From Rhizobium sp. 007 (GTDB lineage: Bacteria; Pseudomonadota; Alphaproteobacteria; Rhizobiales; Rhizobiaceae), in NCBI RefSeq assembly GCF_015353075.1, contig NZ_CP064187.1, positions 930,001 through 994,000 of the forward strand: 64,000 nt of DNA, written 5' to 3'. Under the pieces are notes generated by a model, which saw nothing but the letters and a program-made list of their open reading frames with translations, made no database searches and had not been told where the DNA came from. The position numbers and the translations under genes are program-made. Of this stretch, positions 1 through 8,791 are shown one piece after another (within the stretch, counting starts at the first letter, position 1; every line of letters begins with the position of its first letter).

Positions 1-27
1 AGCCGCCTGCTGAAGGACAATGGCTAA
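1..27 (+). CDS. C-terminal end of an upstream gene (partial)
   Basis: The first 27 bases read as eight codons (S-R-L-L-K-D-N-G) followed by TAA. They end three bases before the ATG of the next gene, the spacing expected inside an operon. Only the tail is in the window, so the product cannot be named. It is also possible that this is non-coding leader that happens to be open. Confidence 0.4.
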   Translation, partial: SRLLKDNG

Positions 28-30
28 GCG

Positions 31-447
31 ATGCGAAGGCTGAAGATTTCGGTGGCGTCGCAAGTCTTCGTGGCGAAGCTGGAGGTCGAAAAGGCGCCGA
101 AAACCTGCGCGGCGTTCACGTCGCTGCTGCCCTTTCGAAATCAGACTATCCATTCGCGATGGAGCGGGGAGGCGATCTGGGTGCCGCTCGGCGATTATCA
201 GTTCGGCGTGGATCTCGAAAATCACACCTGCCATCCGTCGCGTGGCGATATCCTGCTTTATCCGGGCGGGCACAGCGAGACAGAGCTGCTCTTTGCCTAT
301 GGCAGCTCGTCATTTGCGAGCAAGATGGGCGCTCTTGCCGGCAATCATTTCCTGACGATCGTCGAAGGCTGCGAACAACTCGATGACATGGGCAAACTGG
401 TGCTCTGGAAAGGCGCCCAGCCGATCCTGTTTGAGGCTTTGGATTGA
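31..447 (+). CDS. DUF3830 family protein (cyclophilin-like fold)
   Basis: A 138-residue protein matching my recollection of the DUF3830 family, small single-domain proteins with a cyclophilin-like beta-barrel but no shown isomerase activity. Visible family-like features are the PKTCAAF segment near residue 23, the WSGEAIW segment near residue 44, PGDxLxYPGG-like residues near 75, and the FASKMG/AGNHF stretch near 95-105. There is no signal peptide. It follows the tail of another gene by three bases and meets the NYN gene tail to tail. In this family it often sits beside amide or amino-acid metabolism genes, but the partner is off the window, so its role is unknown. Confidence 0.7.
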   Translation: MRRLKISVASQVFVAKLEVEKAPKTCAAFTSLLPFRNQTIHSRWSGEAIWVPLGDYQFGVDLENHTCHPSRGDILLYPGGHSETELLFAYGSSSFASKMGALAGNHFLTIVEGCEQLDDMGKLVLWKGAQPILFEALD

Positions 448-450
448 GAA

Positions 451-1047
451 TTACTCCTCGAAGTCGCTCGCCGGGGCGATCTCGACAGGCTTCTGCGGGC
501 GTTCGGACGGGTCGCGGCCGATCTCGCTTTTCAGCGACAGCAGATCGATGAAGTGATCCGCTTGGCGGCGCAGGTCGTCGGCGATCATGGGCGGCTGCGT
601 CGCCATCGTGGAGATGATCGACACCTTGCGGCCCTTGCGCTGAAGGGCTTCCACAAGGGTGGTAAAATCGCCGTCGCCGGAAAAGATGACAAGGTGGTCG
701 ACGGTTTCGGATTGCTCCATGGCGTCGATCGCCAGTTCGATATCCATGTTGCCCTTGATCTTCCGGCGGCCCATGGAGTCGGTGAATTCCTTGGCAGGCT
801 TGGTGACGACCTTGTATCCGTTGTAATCGAGCCAGTCGATCAGCGGGCGGATGGAGGAATATTCCTGATCCTCGATCAGCGCGGTGTAATAGTAGGCGCG
901 CAGCAGGTAACCGCGTTTCTGGAACGCTTTCAACAGCTTGCGATAATCGATATCAAAGCCGAGGCTCTTGGATGCAGCGTAGAGGTTGGCGCCGTCTATG
1001 AAGAGTGCAATTTTTTCGCGTGGGTCGAACATCGCTTGCCAATCCAA
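451..1047 (-). CDS. NYN domain protein (LabA/DUF88-like, PIN-like nuclease fold)
   Basis: A 198-residue soluble protein of the LabA-like NYN group. The N-terminus carries the metal-site motif LFIDGANLY (about residues 15-23); the middle has KGNMDIELAIDAM and the acidic SGDGDF motif (about 123-128), the usual arrangement of aspartates in PIN/NYN nucleases. The C-terminal 30 residues are Pro/Glu-rich and look disordered. Proteins of this family are predicted RNases. It is divergent from rpoZ across about 280 bp and converges on the DUF3830 gene. Substrate unknown. Confidence 0.8.
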   Translation of the reverse strand: MDWQAMFDPREKIALFIDGANLYAASKSLGFDIDYRKLLKAFQKRGYLLRAYYYTALIEDQEYSSIRPLIDWLDYNGYKVVTKPAKEFTDSMGRRKIKGNMDIELAIDAMEQSETVDHLVIFSGDGDFTTLVEALQRKGRKVSIISTMATQPPMIADDLRRQADHFIDLLSLKSEIGRDPSERPQKPVEIAPASDFEE

Positions 1048-1112
1048 TTAGAGTAATCCAAATCTTCTTCGGTCAAAATTCCATAAAAACAATGGCTTAG
1101 TTAACGAAGAAA

Positions 1113-1139
1113 GAATAATTCTTAATTTATGAATTATTC
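1113..1139. repeat. AT-rich perfect inverted repeat in the NYN/rpoZ divergent gap
   Basis: Arms GAATAATTC (1113-1121) and GAATTATTC (1131-1139) are perfectly complementary around a 9-base loop. It lies in the 280-bp gap between two divergent genes, about 190 bp before rpoZ and about 65 bp before the NYN gene. It could be an operator or a weak hairpin; no flanking T-tract is clear enough to call it a terminator. Confidence 0.4.
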
Positions 1140-1327
1140 ATATAAGGGAGATTTAGGGCACGATTCGGCATATTCCAAGCAACTAACGGTGGAATTGTCA
1201 CATTCACTCGAAAATTTTAGCAGGACGACCCATAAACGGCGGGGCGGTGCATGAAAAACTTGAATTTGTCGGCTTTTAATTGTATCGGGCGTTCTAATCC
1301 CGAAATCACGACCGTAAAGGACAGGCA

Positions 1328-1732
1328 ATGGCCCGTGTCACAGTTGAAGATTGCATCGACAAAGTTGAGAACCGCTTCGAGCTGGTTCTGCTTGCCAGCC
1401 ACCGCGCCCGGCTGATTTCCCAGGGTGCCTCGATCACCATCGATCGCGACAACGACAAGAACCCCGTCGTGGCGCTGCGCGAAATCGCCGATGAAACGCT
1501 GTCTCCCGACGATCTGAAGGAAGACCTCATCCACTCGCTGCAGAAGCACGTCGAAGTCGACGAGCCCGAGCCCGATCCGGCAAGCCTCATTGCCGCTGGT
1601 GGCGTTGCGGCTGCGGAAGGCGAGGAGCAGGACGATCAGCCCGAGACGATCACTTTCGACCAGATGTCGGAAGAAGAGCTTCTGGCCGGCATCGAGGGTC
1701 TTGTGCCTCCGGAAAAGAGCGACGACTACTGA
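1328..1732 (+). CDS. rpoZ: DNA-directed RNA polymerase omega subunit
   Basis: A 134-residue omega subunit, which chaperones beta-prime into the core enzyme. The N-terminal half is the conserved omega domain ([13 protein letters not shown] at the start, [14 protein letters not shown] at about 17-30, and [13 protein letters not shown] at about 46-58). The remaining half is an acidic low-complexity tail typical of alphaproteobacterial omega. AAAGGA about six bases before the ATG serves as ribosome binding site. It is followed by an intrinsic terminator and then rsh, the same rpoZ-rsh order as in many proteobacteria, which puts a ppGpp-responsive polymerase subunit beside the ppGpp synthase. Confidence 0.97.
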   Translation: MARVTVEDCIDKVENRFELVLLASHRARLISQGASITIDRDNDKNPVVALREIADETLSPDDLKEDLIHSLQKHVEVDEPEPDPASLIAAGGVAAAEGEEQDDQPETITFDQMSEEELLAGIEGLVPPEKSDDY

Positions 1733-1800
1733 TACGTCGCGAGACGATTACCAATCGTCAATCTTGCGCCTTTATTGCTAAGGCATATTATGACCAGTGC

Positions 1801-1838
1801 GTGCGCCAATCGGTGATTGGCGCGCTTTTGTTTTTATT
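1801..1838 (+). terminator. Intrinsic terminator after rpoZ, directly before the rsh ribosome binding site
   Basis: GCGCCAATC (1803-1811), loop GGT, GATTGGCGC (1815-1823) form a perfect 9-bp stem that can extend by a G-U and a G-C pair to 1801-1825. It is followed by TTTTGTTTTTATT (1826-1838). The GGAG of rsh begins at 1839, immediately after the U-tract. Confidence 0.85.
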
Positions 1839-1852
1839 GGAGTAGTTCCGGG

Positions 1853-4066
1853 ATGATGCGGCAGTACGAGCTCGTGGAGCGGGTGCAGAAATACAAGCCC
1901 GACGCCAATGAAGCTCTGCTGAACAAGGCCTATGTCTATGCCATGCAGAAGCATGGACAGCAGAAGCGCGCCAGTGGTGATCCTTATATCTCCCATCCGC
2001 TCGAAGTCGCCGCGATTCTGACGGACATGCATCTCGACGAGTCGACCATTGCCGTCGCTCTGCTGCATGATACGATCGAGGATACGACGGCGACACGCGC
2101 CGAAATCGACGAGCTCTTCGGCGAAGATATCGGCCGGCTGGTCGAAGGCCTGACGAAGATCAAGAAGCTCGATCTCGTCACCAAAAAGGCCAAGCAGGCG
2201 GAGAACCTGCGCAAGCTGCTGCTTGCGATCTCCGACGATGTCCGCGTGCTGCTCGTCAAGCTGGCCGACCGCCTGCACAATATGCGAACGCTCGACCATA
2301 TGTCGGCTGACAAGCGTGCCCGTATCTCCGAGGAGACGATGGAGATCTATGCGCCGCTTGCGGGTCGCATGGGTATGCAGGACATGCGCGATGAGCTGGA
2401 GGAGCTTTCCTTCCGCCATATCAACCCGGAGGCTTACGAAACCGTCACGAAGCGTCTGCAGGAACTCTCGCAGCGCAACGAGGGCCTGGTCAAGAAGATC
2501 GAAACGGAACTGCGCGATCTGCTGGTGGCCAACGGCTTGACGACGGCTAAGGTCAAGGGGCGCCAGAAGAAGCCGTACTCGGTTTTCCGCAAGATGCAAT
2601 CGAAGTCGCTTTCCTTCGAGCAGCTTTCGGATGTCTATGGCTTCCGCATCCTCGTCGAGGATGTTCCAGCCTGCTATCGCGCGCTCGGCATTGTTCATAT
2701 GCGCTGGCGCGTCGTGCCTGGCCGCTTCAAGGATTACATCTCAACGCCAAAGCAGAACGACTACCGTTCGCTGCACACGACGATCGTCGGCCCCTCCAGC
2801 CAGCGCATCGAACTGCAGATCCGCACCAAGCGCATGCATGAGATCGCCGAATACGGCATCGCCGCGCACGCCCTTTACAAGGACGGCGCGACCAATACCG
2901 AGGGCGATATTCTCTCGCGCGAGTCTAATGCCTATTCATGGCTCCGCCACACGATCGAGGCGCTGGCCGAAGGCGATAGCCCCGAGGAATTCCTCGAACA
3001 CACCAAGCTTGAGCTGTTCCAGGACCAGGTCTTCTGCTTCACGCCGAAGGGCAAACTGATCGCCTTGCCGCGCGGCGCAACGCCGATCGACTTTGCTTAT
3101 GCCGTTCACACCAATATCGGCGACACGACGGTTGGCGCCAAGATCAACGGCCGCATCATGCCGCTGGTGACAAGACTTGCGAATGGCGACGAGGTCGAGA
3201 TCATCCGCTCCGGCGTGCAGGTGCCGCCAGCTGCGTGGGAGGAGATCGTCGTGACCGGCAAGGCGCGTGCCGCAATCCGCCGTGCCACGCGCCTGGCCAT
3301 TCGCAAGCAATATGCCGGCCTCGGCCATCGCATTCTGGAGCGCACCTTCGAGCGGGCGGGGAAGATATTTTCCCGGGACGCGATGAAGCCGGCGCTGCAC
3401 CGCCTCGGCCAGAAGGATGTCGAGGACGCGATCGCCGCCGTCGGCCGGGGCGAGATGTCGTCGCTCGATGTCCTGCGCGCTGTCTATCCTGACCATCAGG
3501 ATGAGCGTGTCACCGTCAAGCCGAGCGGCGACGACGGCTGGTTCAATGTCCGCAGCGCCTCTGGCATGATCTTCAAGGTTCCAGACAAGGCCAAGACGGA
3601 GGCGGAGACGGATGCCGATATGGGCCCGATCCGCGGCATTTCCGGCAATATCGCCGTGCAGTTCGCACCCGCAGGCGCCGTGCCCGGCGATCGCATCGTA
3701 GGCATCATGGAGAAGGGGAAGGGCATCACCATCTACCCGATCCAGTCGTCCGCGCTGCAACGTTTCGATGATCAGCCCGATCGCTGGATCGATGTGCGCT
3801 GGGACCTGGACGAGGCCAACAAGTCGCGCTTCATGGCGCGCGTGCTCATCAACGCATTGAACGAGCCGGGCACGCTGGCCAAGGTGGCGCAATCCGTTGC
3901 AGGCCTTGACGTGAATATACGTTCCTTAAACACGGTGCGCGTCGCCGCCGACTTCACCGAAATGGCGGTCGATGTCGAAGTATGGGATCTCCGCCAGCTC
4001 AACCAGCTGCTCGCGCAACTGAAGGATCTGGATTGCATTGCGACGGTGCGGCGCCTCTACGACTGA
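1853..4066 (+). CDS. rsh: Bifunctional (p)ppGpp synthetase/hydrolase, RelA/SpoT homologue
   Basis: A 737-residue Rel/Spo homologue that makes and degrades (p)ppGpp, the stringent-response alarmone. The N-terminal HD hydrolase domain has the intact LLHDTIEDT motif (H72, D73, E76, D77), so hydrolysis is expected. The synthetase domain has RFKDYI and YRSLHTT; the R-x-K-D form is that of bifunctional Rel/SpoT rather than of mono-functional RelA. TGS (about residues 385-450) and C-terminal ACT (last about 75 residues) regulatory domains follow. I chose ATG 1853 because GGAG at 1839-1842 lies ten bases upstream; a frame open from 1817 would start inside the terminator stem. This appears to be the single long RSH usual in rhizobia. 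Confidence 0.96.
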   Translation: MMRQYELVERVQKYKPDANEALLNKAYVYAMQKHGQQKRASGDPYISHPLEVAAILTDMHLDESTIAVALLHDTIEDTTATRAEIDELFGEDIGRLVEGLTKIKKLDLVTKKAKQAENLRKLLLAISDDVRVLLVKLADRLHNMRTLDHMSADKRARISEETMEIYAPLAGRMGMQDMRDELEELSFRHINPEAYETVTKRLQELSQRNEGLVKKIETELRDLLVANGLTTAKVKGRQKKPYSVFRKMQSKSLSFEQLSDVYGFRILVEDVPACYRALGIVHMRWRVVPGRFKDYISTPKQNDYRSLHTTIVGPSSQRIELQIRTKRMHEIAEYGIAAHALYKDGATNTEGDILSRESNAYSWLRHTIEALAEGDSPEEFLEHTKLELFQDQVFCFTPKGKLIALPRGATPIDFAYAVHTNIGDTTVGAKINGRIMPLVTRLANGDEVEIIRSGVQVPPAAWEEIVVTGKARAAIRRATRLAIRKQYAGLGHRILERTFERAGKIFSRDAMKPALHRLGQKDVEDAIAAVGRGEMSSLDVLRAVYPDHQDERVTVKPSGDDGWFNVRSASGMIFKVPDKAKTEAETDADMGPIRGISGNIAVQFAPAGAVPGDRIVGIMEKGKGITIYPIQSSALQRFDDQPDRWIDVRWDLDEANKSRFMARVLINALNEPGTLAKVAQSVAGLDVNIRSLNTVRVAADFTEMAVDVEVWDLRQLNQLLAQLKDLDCIATVRRLYD

Positions 4067-4230
4067 GGCGTCTGCACATTTTATAATCGCTTTGTTGCAG
4101 AATTCGCGTACCGAAAAGGCAAGGCATGCACGTCTTGCATGGCTGTGCCTATATTAGAGCGTTGGTAATTGTGCGCTGCAGCACCTATCTTCCGGTCATC
4201 AGAGAATGAACGAAAGAAAGAGCCAACGCT

Positions 4231-4380
4231 ATGTTTACTCCGATCAAGAAAATCGCCCGCGCTCTTCGCGTTCCAAGCGTACAGGAACGTGAAATGGCAT
4301 ACCTCAACGGTTCGTATGACCGTATTGATCTTGAATACCGTCAGCGCCAGGTTGACCGGGGCCTGTTCCGTAGCCGTTGA
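4231..4380 (+). CDS. DUF3563 family small protein
   Basis: A 49-residue protein beginning MFTPIKKIARALRV and ending near DRGLFRSR. The tail pattern YLNxSYDRIDLEYRxRxV/ID is that of the DUF3563 family of very short proteobacterial proteins. It has no signal peptide or membrane segment; the start is basic and amphipathic, the rest is charged helix. Function is unknown. It stands alone between rsh and the DUF2062 gene, with about 160 bp upstream that could hold its own promoter. Its small size means it is easily missed by gene callers. Confidence 0.8.
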   Translation: MFTPIKKIARALRVPSVQEREMAYLNGSYDRIDLEYRQRQVDRGLFRSR

Positions 4381-4525
4381 TTGCGGGTCTAGACTTCCAA
4401 GGATGCAAATGGGCGCCATGCATGACGCGCGCCCTTCGGTGAAGAGCTTCGGCGGCGGCTGAGGCGAGCCCCGAGACTTTTGACTGCTCTTGTCATGGCG
4501 ACCTGCGCTGCCCTAAATAGCTGCC

Positions 4526-5116
4526 ATGCTGTTTCGCCGTAGAAAACCTGCAGGATTTCGTGAAAGGACGCGAGAGTTGTTCTGGCCCCGCAAGGGCTTT
4601 CTGCGTCCGCTGCGCTATCTGAAGATGCGCATCCTGCGCCTGACGGCTTCGCCGCACGCCGTGGCAATGGGCGTTGCAGCCGGCGTCTTCGTATCCTGGA
4701 CGCCGTTCATCGGCGTGCATTTCATCATGGCCTTCGTGCTTGCCTATTTCCTCTCCGGAAACATGGTTGCGGCCGCGCTCGGCACGGCGGCCTTCGGCAA
4801 TCCCCTCACATATCCCTTCATCTGGGCGGCGACCTGGGAAATCGGTCATCTGCTGCTCATGCGCGAAAATGCGATGACCGGGCAGTCCGTCGATCTGATG
4901 GAGCTTTTTCACAAGCTCCGTTTCACCGAGCTCTGGAAGCCGGTGCTCGAGCCCATGCTGATCGGCGCCATTCCTCCGGCCGCCATCAGCTCCGTTGTGC
5001 TTTATATTCTGACGTTCTACACCGTGAAGGGTTTTCAGGTCCGCCGCCGCGAGAGGCTGATGGAGCGGGCGCGCCTTCACCTTGCCCATCCCACGCAGGA
5101 TATTCCGACTGTATGA
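4526..5116 (+). CDS. DUF2062 domain membrane protein
   Basis: A 196-residue protein of the DUF2062 family. The N-terminal 45 residues are basic ([22 protein letters not shown]), followed by the family's conserved [20 protein letters not shown] segment (about 50-69) and hydrophobic stretches at about 70-90, 95-110 and 150-170 suggesting three or more membrane helices. The role of the family is not established. It ends about 25 bases before acpS and is probably co-transcribed with it. No strong ribosome binding site is visible before the ATG, so the exact start is less certain than the family call. Confidence 0.8.
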   Translation: MLFRRRKPAGFRERTRELFWPRKGFLRPLRYLKMRILRLTASPHAVAMGVAAGVFVSWTPFIGVHFIMAFVLAYFLSGNMVAAALGTAAFGNPLTYPFIWAATWEIGHLLLMRENAMTGQSVDLMELFHKLRFTELWKPVLEPMLIGAIPPAAISSVVLYILTFYTVKGFQVRRRERLMERARLHLAHPTQDIPTV

Positions 5117-5141
5117 TTTCGTTTCGACAGAGAGGCATCGC

Positions 5142-5546
5142 ATGATCATCGGCATTGGCAGCGATCTCATCGACATCCGCCGTGTCGAAAAGTCGCTTGA
5201 GCGCTTCGGCGAGCGCTTCACCCACCGTTGCTTCACCGAGATCGAGCGGGCGCGCTCCGACCGCCGCGCCAACCGCGCCGAATCCTATGCGAAGCGTTTC
5301 GCCGCCAAGGAAGCCTGTTCGAAGGCGCTCGGCACGGGCATGGCGCAGGGCGTTTTCTGGAAGGATCTGGGTGTCGTCAATCTGCCGAGCGGCAAGCCGA
5401 CGATGCAGCTGACGGGCGGCGCCGCTGTCGTGCTTCAGTCCATGCTGCCTGCCGGACACAGGGCGATGGTGCATTTGACGATAACCGATGATTATCCGCT
5501 TGCTCAGGCATTCGTGATCATTGAAGCCCTGCCGGAAAGCGCGTGA
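5142..5546 (+). CDS. acpS: Holo-[acyl-carrier-protein] synthase
   Basis: A 134-residue AcpS-type phosphopantetheinyl transferase, which moves 4'-phosphopantetheine from CoA to the serine of acyl carrier protein. The start [19 protein letters not shown] carries the metal-binding aspartate (GSDLxDIxR) and residues 50-62 carry [14 protein letters not shown] with the second metal-binding glutamate. Length is normal for the family. AGAGAGG about seven bases upstream supports ATG 5142. Its substrate AcpP is encoded at 53.6 kb in this same window. The order acpS-lepB-rnc-era-recO is a conserved rhizobial cluster. Confidence 0.96.
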   Translation: MIIGIGSDLIDIRRVEKSLERFGERFTHRCFTEIERARSDRRANRAESYAKRFAAKEACSKALGTGMAQGVFWKDLGVVNLPSGKPTMQLTGGAAVVLQSMLPAGHRAMVHLTITDDYPLAQAFVIIEALPESA

Positions 5547-5660
5547 GGAGCGGCGTGTGGTCGCTTTTAATGTTCGCGGCATTGCCGCCACCCGCCGAAG
5601 CCGCTAGAGAGAAGCAAACAGAGAATGCGCCGCTGCGGCGCCTTTAAGGAACAAGACTGC

Positions 5661-6404
5661 GTGTCCGAAAAAGCCGATACTAAGCCGAACGCCCTTTGGG
5701 AAAATATTAAAGTCATTATTCAGGCATTGTTGCTGGCGATGGTGATCCGGACGGTCTTCTTCCAGCCGTTCACGATACCATCCGGATCGATGATGCCGAC
5801 CCTGCTCGTCGGCGACTACATCTTCGTCAACAAATTCGCTTACGGCTATTCGAAATACTCGCTGCCTTTTTCGCCGAACCTTTTCAGCGGCCGCATCTTC
5901 GGCTCCGAGCCGAATCGCGGCGATATCGTCGTCTTCCGCTTCCCCCCGAACCCGGACATCGACTACATCAAGCGCGTCGTCGGCCTGCCGGGCGACCATA
6001 TCCAGGTGACGGATGGCGTGCTCCATATCAATGGCAAGCCGGTTCCGAAGGTGGCCGACGGCGCCTTTACCTCGGATTACAAGCTCGATCCGGGCGAAGA
6101 CGTGCCGGTGTTCCGCGAAACGCTCGACGATGGCAAGACCTACGACACGCTGGACCAGTCGCCCGTTTCGCGCGGCGACAACACCCAGGATTTCGTCGTG
6201 CCGGAAGGCCATTACTTCATGATGGGCGACAACCGCGACAATTCTCTCGACAGCCGTTTCGACGTCGGCTTCGTTCCGGCGGAAAACCTCGTCGGCCGCG
6301 CCAGCGTCATCTTCTTCTCGCTCGGCAACGACACGTCGTTCCGCGAAATCTGGAAATGGCCGGCCAACATGCGGTGGGACCGCCTCTTCAAGGTTGTTGA
6401 ATGA
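5661..6404 (+). CDS. lepB: Signal peptidase I
   Basis: A 247-residue type I signal peptidase that removes Sec and Tat signal peptides in the inner membrane. One N-terminal membrane helix (about 16-34) is followed by the SGSMMPT box with catalytic Ser43 and by YIKRVVGLPGD with catalytic Lys104; GDNRDNSLDSR near residue 196 is the conserved box E. I place the start at GTG 5661 because TAAGGA ends ten bases upstream and because the mature family start (SEKADTKPN...) follows directly; an upstream in-frame start at 5625 would add 12 unlikely residues. It overlaps rnc by four bases (ATGA). Confidence 0.95.
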   Translation: MSEKADTKPNALWENIKVIIQALLLAMVIRTVFFQPFTIPSGSMMPTLLVGDYIFVNKFAYGYSKYSLPFSPNLFSGRIFGSEPNRGDIVVFRFPPNPDIDYIKRVVGLPGDHIQVTDGVLHINGKPVPKVADGAFTSDYKLDPGEDVPVFRETLDDGKTYDTLDQSPVSRGDNTQDFVVPEGHYFMMGDNRDNSLDSRFDVGFVPAENLVGRASVIFFSLGNDTSFREIWKWPANMRWDRLFKVVE

Positions 6405-7120
6405 GCAAAGTGCAGACGCTTTCGGCGGCGGACCGGACGAGGCTTGAAGCCTTGATCGGCCACGAGTTCGCCGGGAAGGAGCGCCTGGACCGGGCTTTGA
6501 CGCATGCGAGCGCCCGCACGCAGAAGGGCGCCAATTACGAACGTCTGGAGTTCCTGGGCGACCGTGTGCTGGGCCTGTGCATCGCCGAACTGCTTTTTCG
6601 CACTTTCGGGACGGCCGGGGAGGGCGAGCTGTCGGTGCGCCTGAACCAGCTGGTCAGCGCCGAGACCTGCGCGGAAGTGGCCGACGAACTGGGTCTACAC
6701 CTTTTTGTCCGCACAGGCTCCGACGTCAAGAAGCTCACCGGCAAGCGCATGATGAACGTGCGCGCCGATGTAGTCGAAAGCCTGATCGCGGCACTCTATC
6801 TCGATGGCGGTCTTGAGGTCGCCCGCCGCTTCATCCTGAAATACTGGGAAAAGCGGGCGACCCGCGCCGACGGCGCAAAGCGGGACGCCAAGACCGAACT
6901 GCAGGAATGGGCGCACGCGAAATTCGGCGTCACGCCGCAATATCGGGTTGAAGAACGCACCGGGCCGGATCATGATCCGCGCTTCACGGTGACGGTGGAA
7001 GTGGTCGGCGTGAAGCCGGAAACGGGAGTCGAGCGCTCGAAGCGTGCGGCCGAACAGGTCGCCGCAGCAAAGATGCTGGAACGCGAAGGCATTTGGCTGA
7101 AAGCCTCTGCCGGAAATTGA
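6401..7120 (+). CDS. rnc: Ribonuclease III
   Basis: A 239-residue double-strand-specific endoribonuclease used in rRNA processing and mRNA decay. The RNase III signature YERLEFLGDRVLGL is at about residues 46-59 with the acidic metal-binding residues, and the second acidic site DVVESLIAALYLDGG is at about 122-136. A C-terminal double-stranded-RNA-binding domain covers about 160-232. The start codon lies within the lepB stop (ATGA overlap), so translation is probably coupled, and era follows after seven bases. Confidence 0.96.
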   Translation: MSKVQTLSAADRTRLEALIGHEFAGKERLDRALTHASARTQKGANYERLEFLGDRVLGLCIAELLFRTFGTAGEGELSVRLNQLVSAETCAEVADELGLHLFVRTGSDVKKLTGKRMMNVRADVVESLIAALYLDGGLEVARRFILKYWEKRATRADGAKRDAKTELQEWAHAKFGVTPQYRVEERTGPDHDPRFTVTVEVVGVKPETGVERSKRAAEQVAAAKMLEREGIWLKASAGN

Positions 7121-7127
7121 CGGGACA

Positions 7128-8069
7128 ATGACGGAAGAAAACGATATGGCGCATGAAGTCGCCGCTGAAACCAATGGCGAAACGCATTCCGGCTTCGTCG
7201 CCCTGATAGGCCCGACCAATGCCGGAAAATCGACCTTGGTAAACCGCCTTGTCGGTGCCAAGGTGTCGATCGTCAGCCACAAGGTGCAGACGACGCGCGC
7301 CATTGTCCGCGGCATCGCGATCCATGGCAATGCGCAGATCGTCTTCATGGATACGCCCGGCATCTTCAAGCCGCGCCGCAGACTGGACCGCGCCATGGTC
7401 ACGTCGGCCTGGGGCGGGGCCAAGGATGCCGATCTCATCATGTTGCTGATTGACAGCGAGCGCGGCCTGCGCGGCGACGCGGAGGCGATCCTGGAAGGGC
7501 TCAAGGAGGTGCGACAGCCGAAGATACTCCTGCTCAACAAGATCGACCGCGTCAAGCGCGAAGACTTGCTCGCGCTGGCCGCTGCCGCGAACGAAAAGAT
7601 CGCCTTCGAGCAGACCTTCATGATCTCGGCGGAGAACGGCTCCGGCTGCGACGACGTCATGGATTATCTGGCCAAGACCCTGCCCGAAGGCCCATGGTAC
7701 TATCCGGAAGATCAGATTTCCGATCTGCCGATGCGCCAGCTCGCCGCCGAGATCACCCGCGAAAAGCTCTTCCTGCGTCTGCACCAGGAGCTTCCCTATT
7801 CCTCCCACGTCGAAACGGAAAAATGGGAAGAGCGCAAGGACGGCTCGGTCCGTATCGAGCAGGTGATCTATGTCGAGCGCGACAGCCAGAAGAAGATCAC
7901 GCTTGGCAAGGGTGGCGAGACGATCAAGGCGATCTCCTCGGCATCCCGAAAGGAACTCGCCGAAATCCTTGAACAGCCGGTGCACCTGTTCCTCTTCGTC
8001 AAGGTTCGCGAGAACTGGGGCGATGACCCGGAGCGGTTCCGGGAAATGGGGCTCGACTTTCCGCGTTGA
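7128..8069 (+). CDS. era: GTPase Era
   Basis: A 313-residue Era GTPase, which binds the 3' end of 16S rRNA and helps mature the 30S subunit. G1 is GPTNAGKST (about residues 28-36), G2 TTRAIVRG, G3 DTPG (about 82-85) and G4 NKID (about 144-147). The C-terminal KH RNA-binding domain includes VIYVERDSQKKITLGKGG at about 246-263. The first 20 residues are variable in the family, so the start could also be the ATG at 7146. It is in operon with rnc, seven bases downstream; both act on rRNA. Confidence 0.96.
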   Translation: MTEENDMAHEVAAETNGETHSGFVALIGPTNAGKSTLVNRLVGAKVSIVSHKVQTTRAIVRGIAIHGNAQIVFMDTPGIFKPRRRLDRAMVTSAWGGAKDADLIMLLIDSERGLRGDAEAILEGLKEVRQPKILLLNKIDRVKREDLLALAAAANEKIAFEQTFMISAENGSGCDDVMDYLAKTLPEGPWYYPEDQISDLPMRQLAAEITREKLFLRLHQELPYSSHVETEKWEERKDGSVRIEQVIYVERDSQKKITLGKGGETIKAISSASRKELAEILEQPVHLFLFVKVRENWGDDPERFREMGLDFPR

Positions 8070-8359
8070 CCGATTGAGAAAGACCGGCAGCTCGAATGGC
8101 TTGGCGAAACCAGGCGGCTGCTCATAAAATTTCTGCGGCCATGTCTTTTTTGAATGCAAATCGGTCAAACAGAAAATAAGGTCGGTGATGCCACTTTTCC
8201 TCCTATTTTGCTTCTTATCGACAGAATCGGAAAAGCGGCTCACTCAGGTCGCATGGCCTATAGCCCCCTAACCGGGCATAAGGGGGTACCAGAGGTAGAG
8301 ATGCGGGTTATGCAGACGGTGTGCGCCGTAAACGGCGTTCAGCGAAGGGCGCGGAGATC

Positions 8360-8737
8360 ATGAACGCAAGCCGTGTTCTGGTCCTTGAAGACAGTCTCAT
8401 CATCGCGATGGAAGCGGAAGATATGCTCCGCGCCGTCGGCGTGGGGGCCATCGATATCGCAAGCGGCCTCGATCAGGCGATGGATGCCGTGAAGTCGGAA
8501 AGCTATGATTTCGCGCTGCTCGACGTCAATCTCGGCGAGGCGATGAGCTTCGGCTTTGCCCGGCATTTGAATGATACGGGCATCCCTTTCGGCTTCGTCA
8601 GCGGCTATTCCGATACGCGGGACTTCCCACCGGACCTCCAGGATGTGCCGCTTCTCGTAAAGCCCTTCGACGAAGGTGCGATGCGCGAATTCCTCGAGAA
8701 GCTCTTTCCGACTGCCGAATTGGACCCGGCTTCATGA
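8360..8737 (+). CDS. Single-domain response regulator (receiver domain only)
   Basis: A 125-residue stand-alone receiver domain. VLVLEDSLIIAMEAEDML places the acidic pocket at about residues 8-9, ALLDVNLG holds the phospho-accepting aspartate at about residue 55, VSGYSD the conserved Thr/Ser position, and LLVKPF the switch lysine at about 102. There is no output domain. It is similar in build to small receivers that follow HWE/HisKA2 kinases, but no kinase lies nearby; era ends 290 bases upstream and recO begins 54 bases downstream. GGAG lies only three bases before the ATG; AGGG ten bases upstream may be used instead. Confidence 0.88.
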   Translation: MNASRVLVLEDSLIIAMEAEDMLRAVGVGAIDIASGLDQAMDAVKSESYDFALLDVNLGEAMSFGFARHLNDTGIPFGFVSGYSDTRDFPPDLQDVPLLVKPFDEGAMREFLEKLFPTAELDPAS

Positions 8738-8791
8738 CATAGGGCTGTGCTTGCTTTAGGATCAATTCCGCAAGCTTGAGGGTCGTTCGCC

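Noticed and set aside
1817..1852. Upstream in-frame start for rsh within the hairpin
   Set aside because: The residues would be encoded by the terminator stem, and GGAG at 1839 fits ATG 1853.
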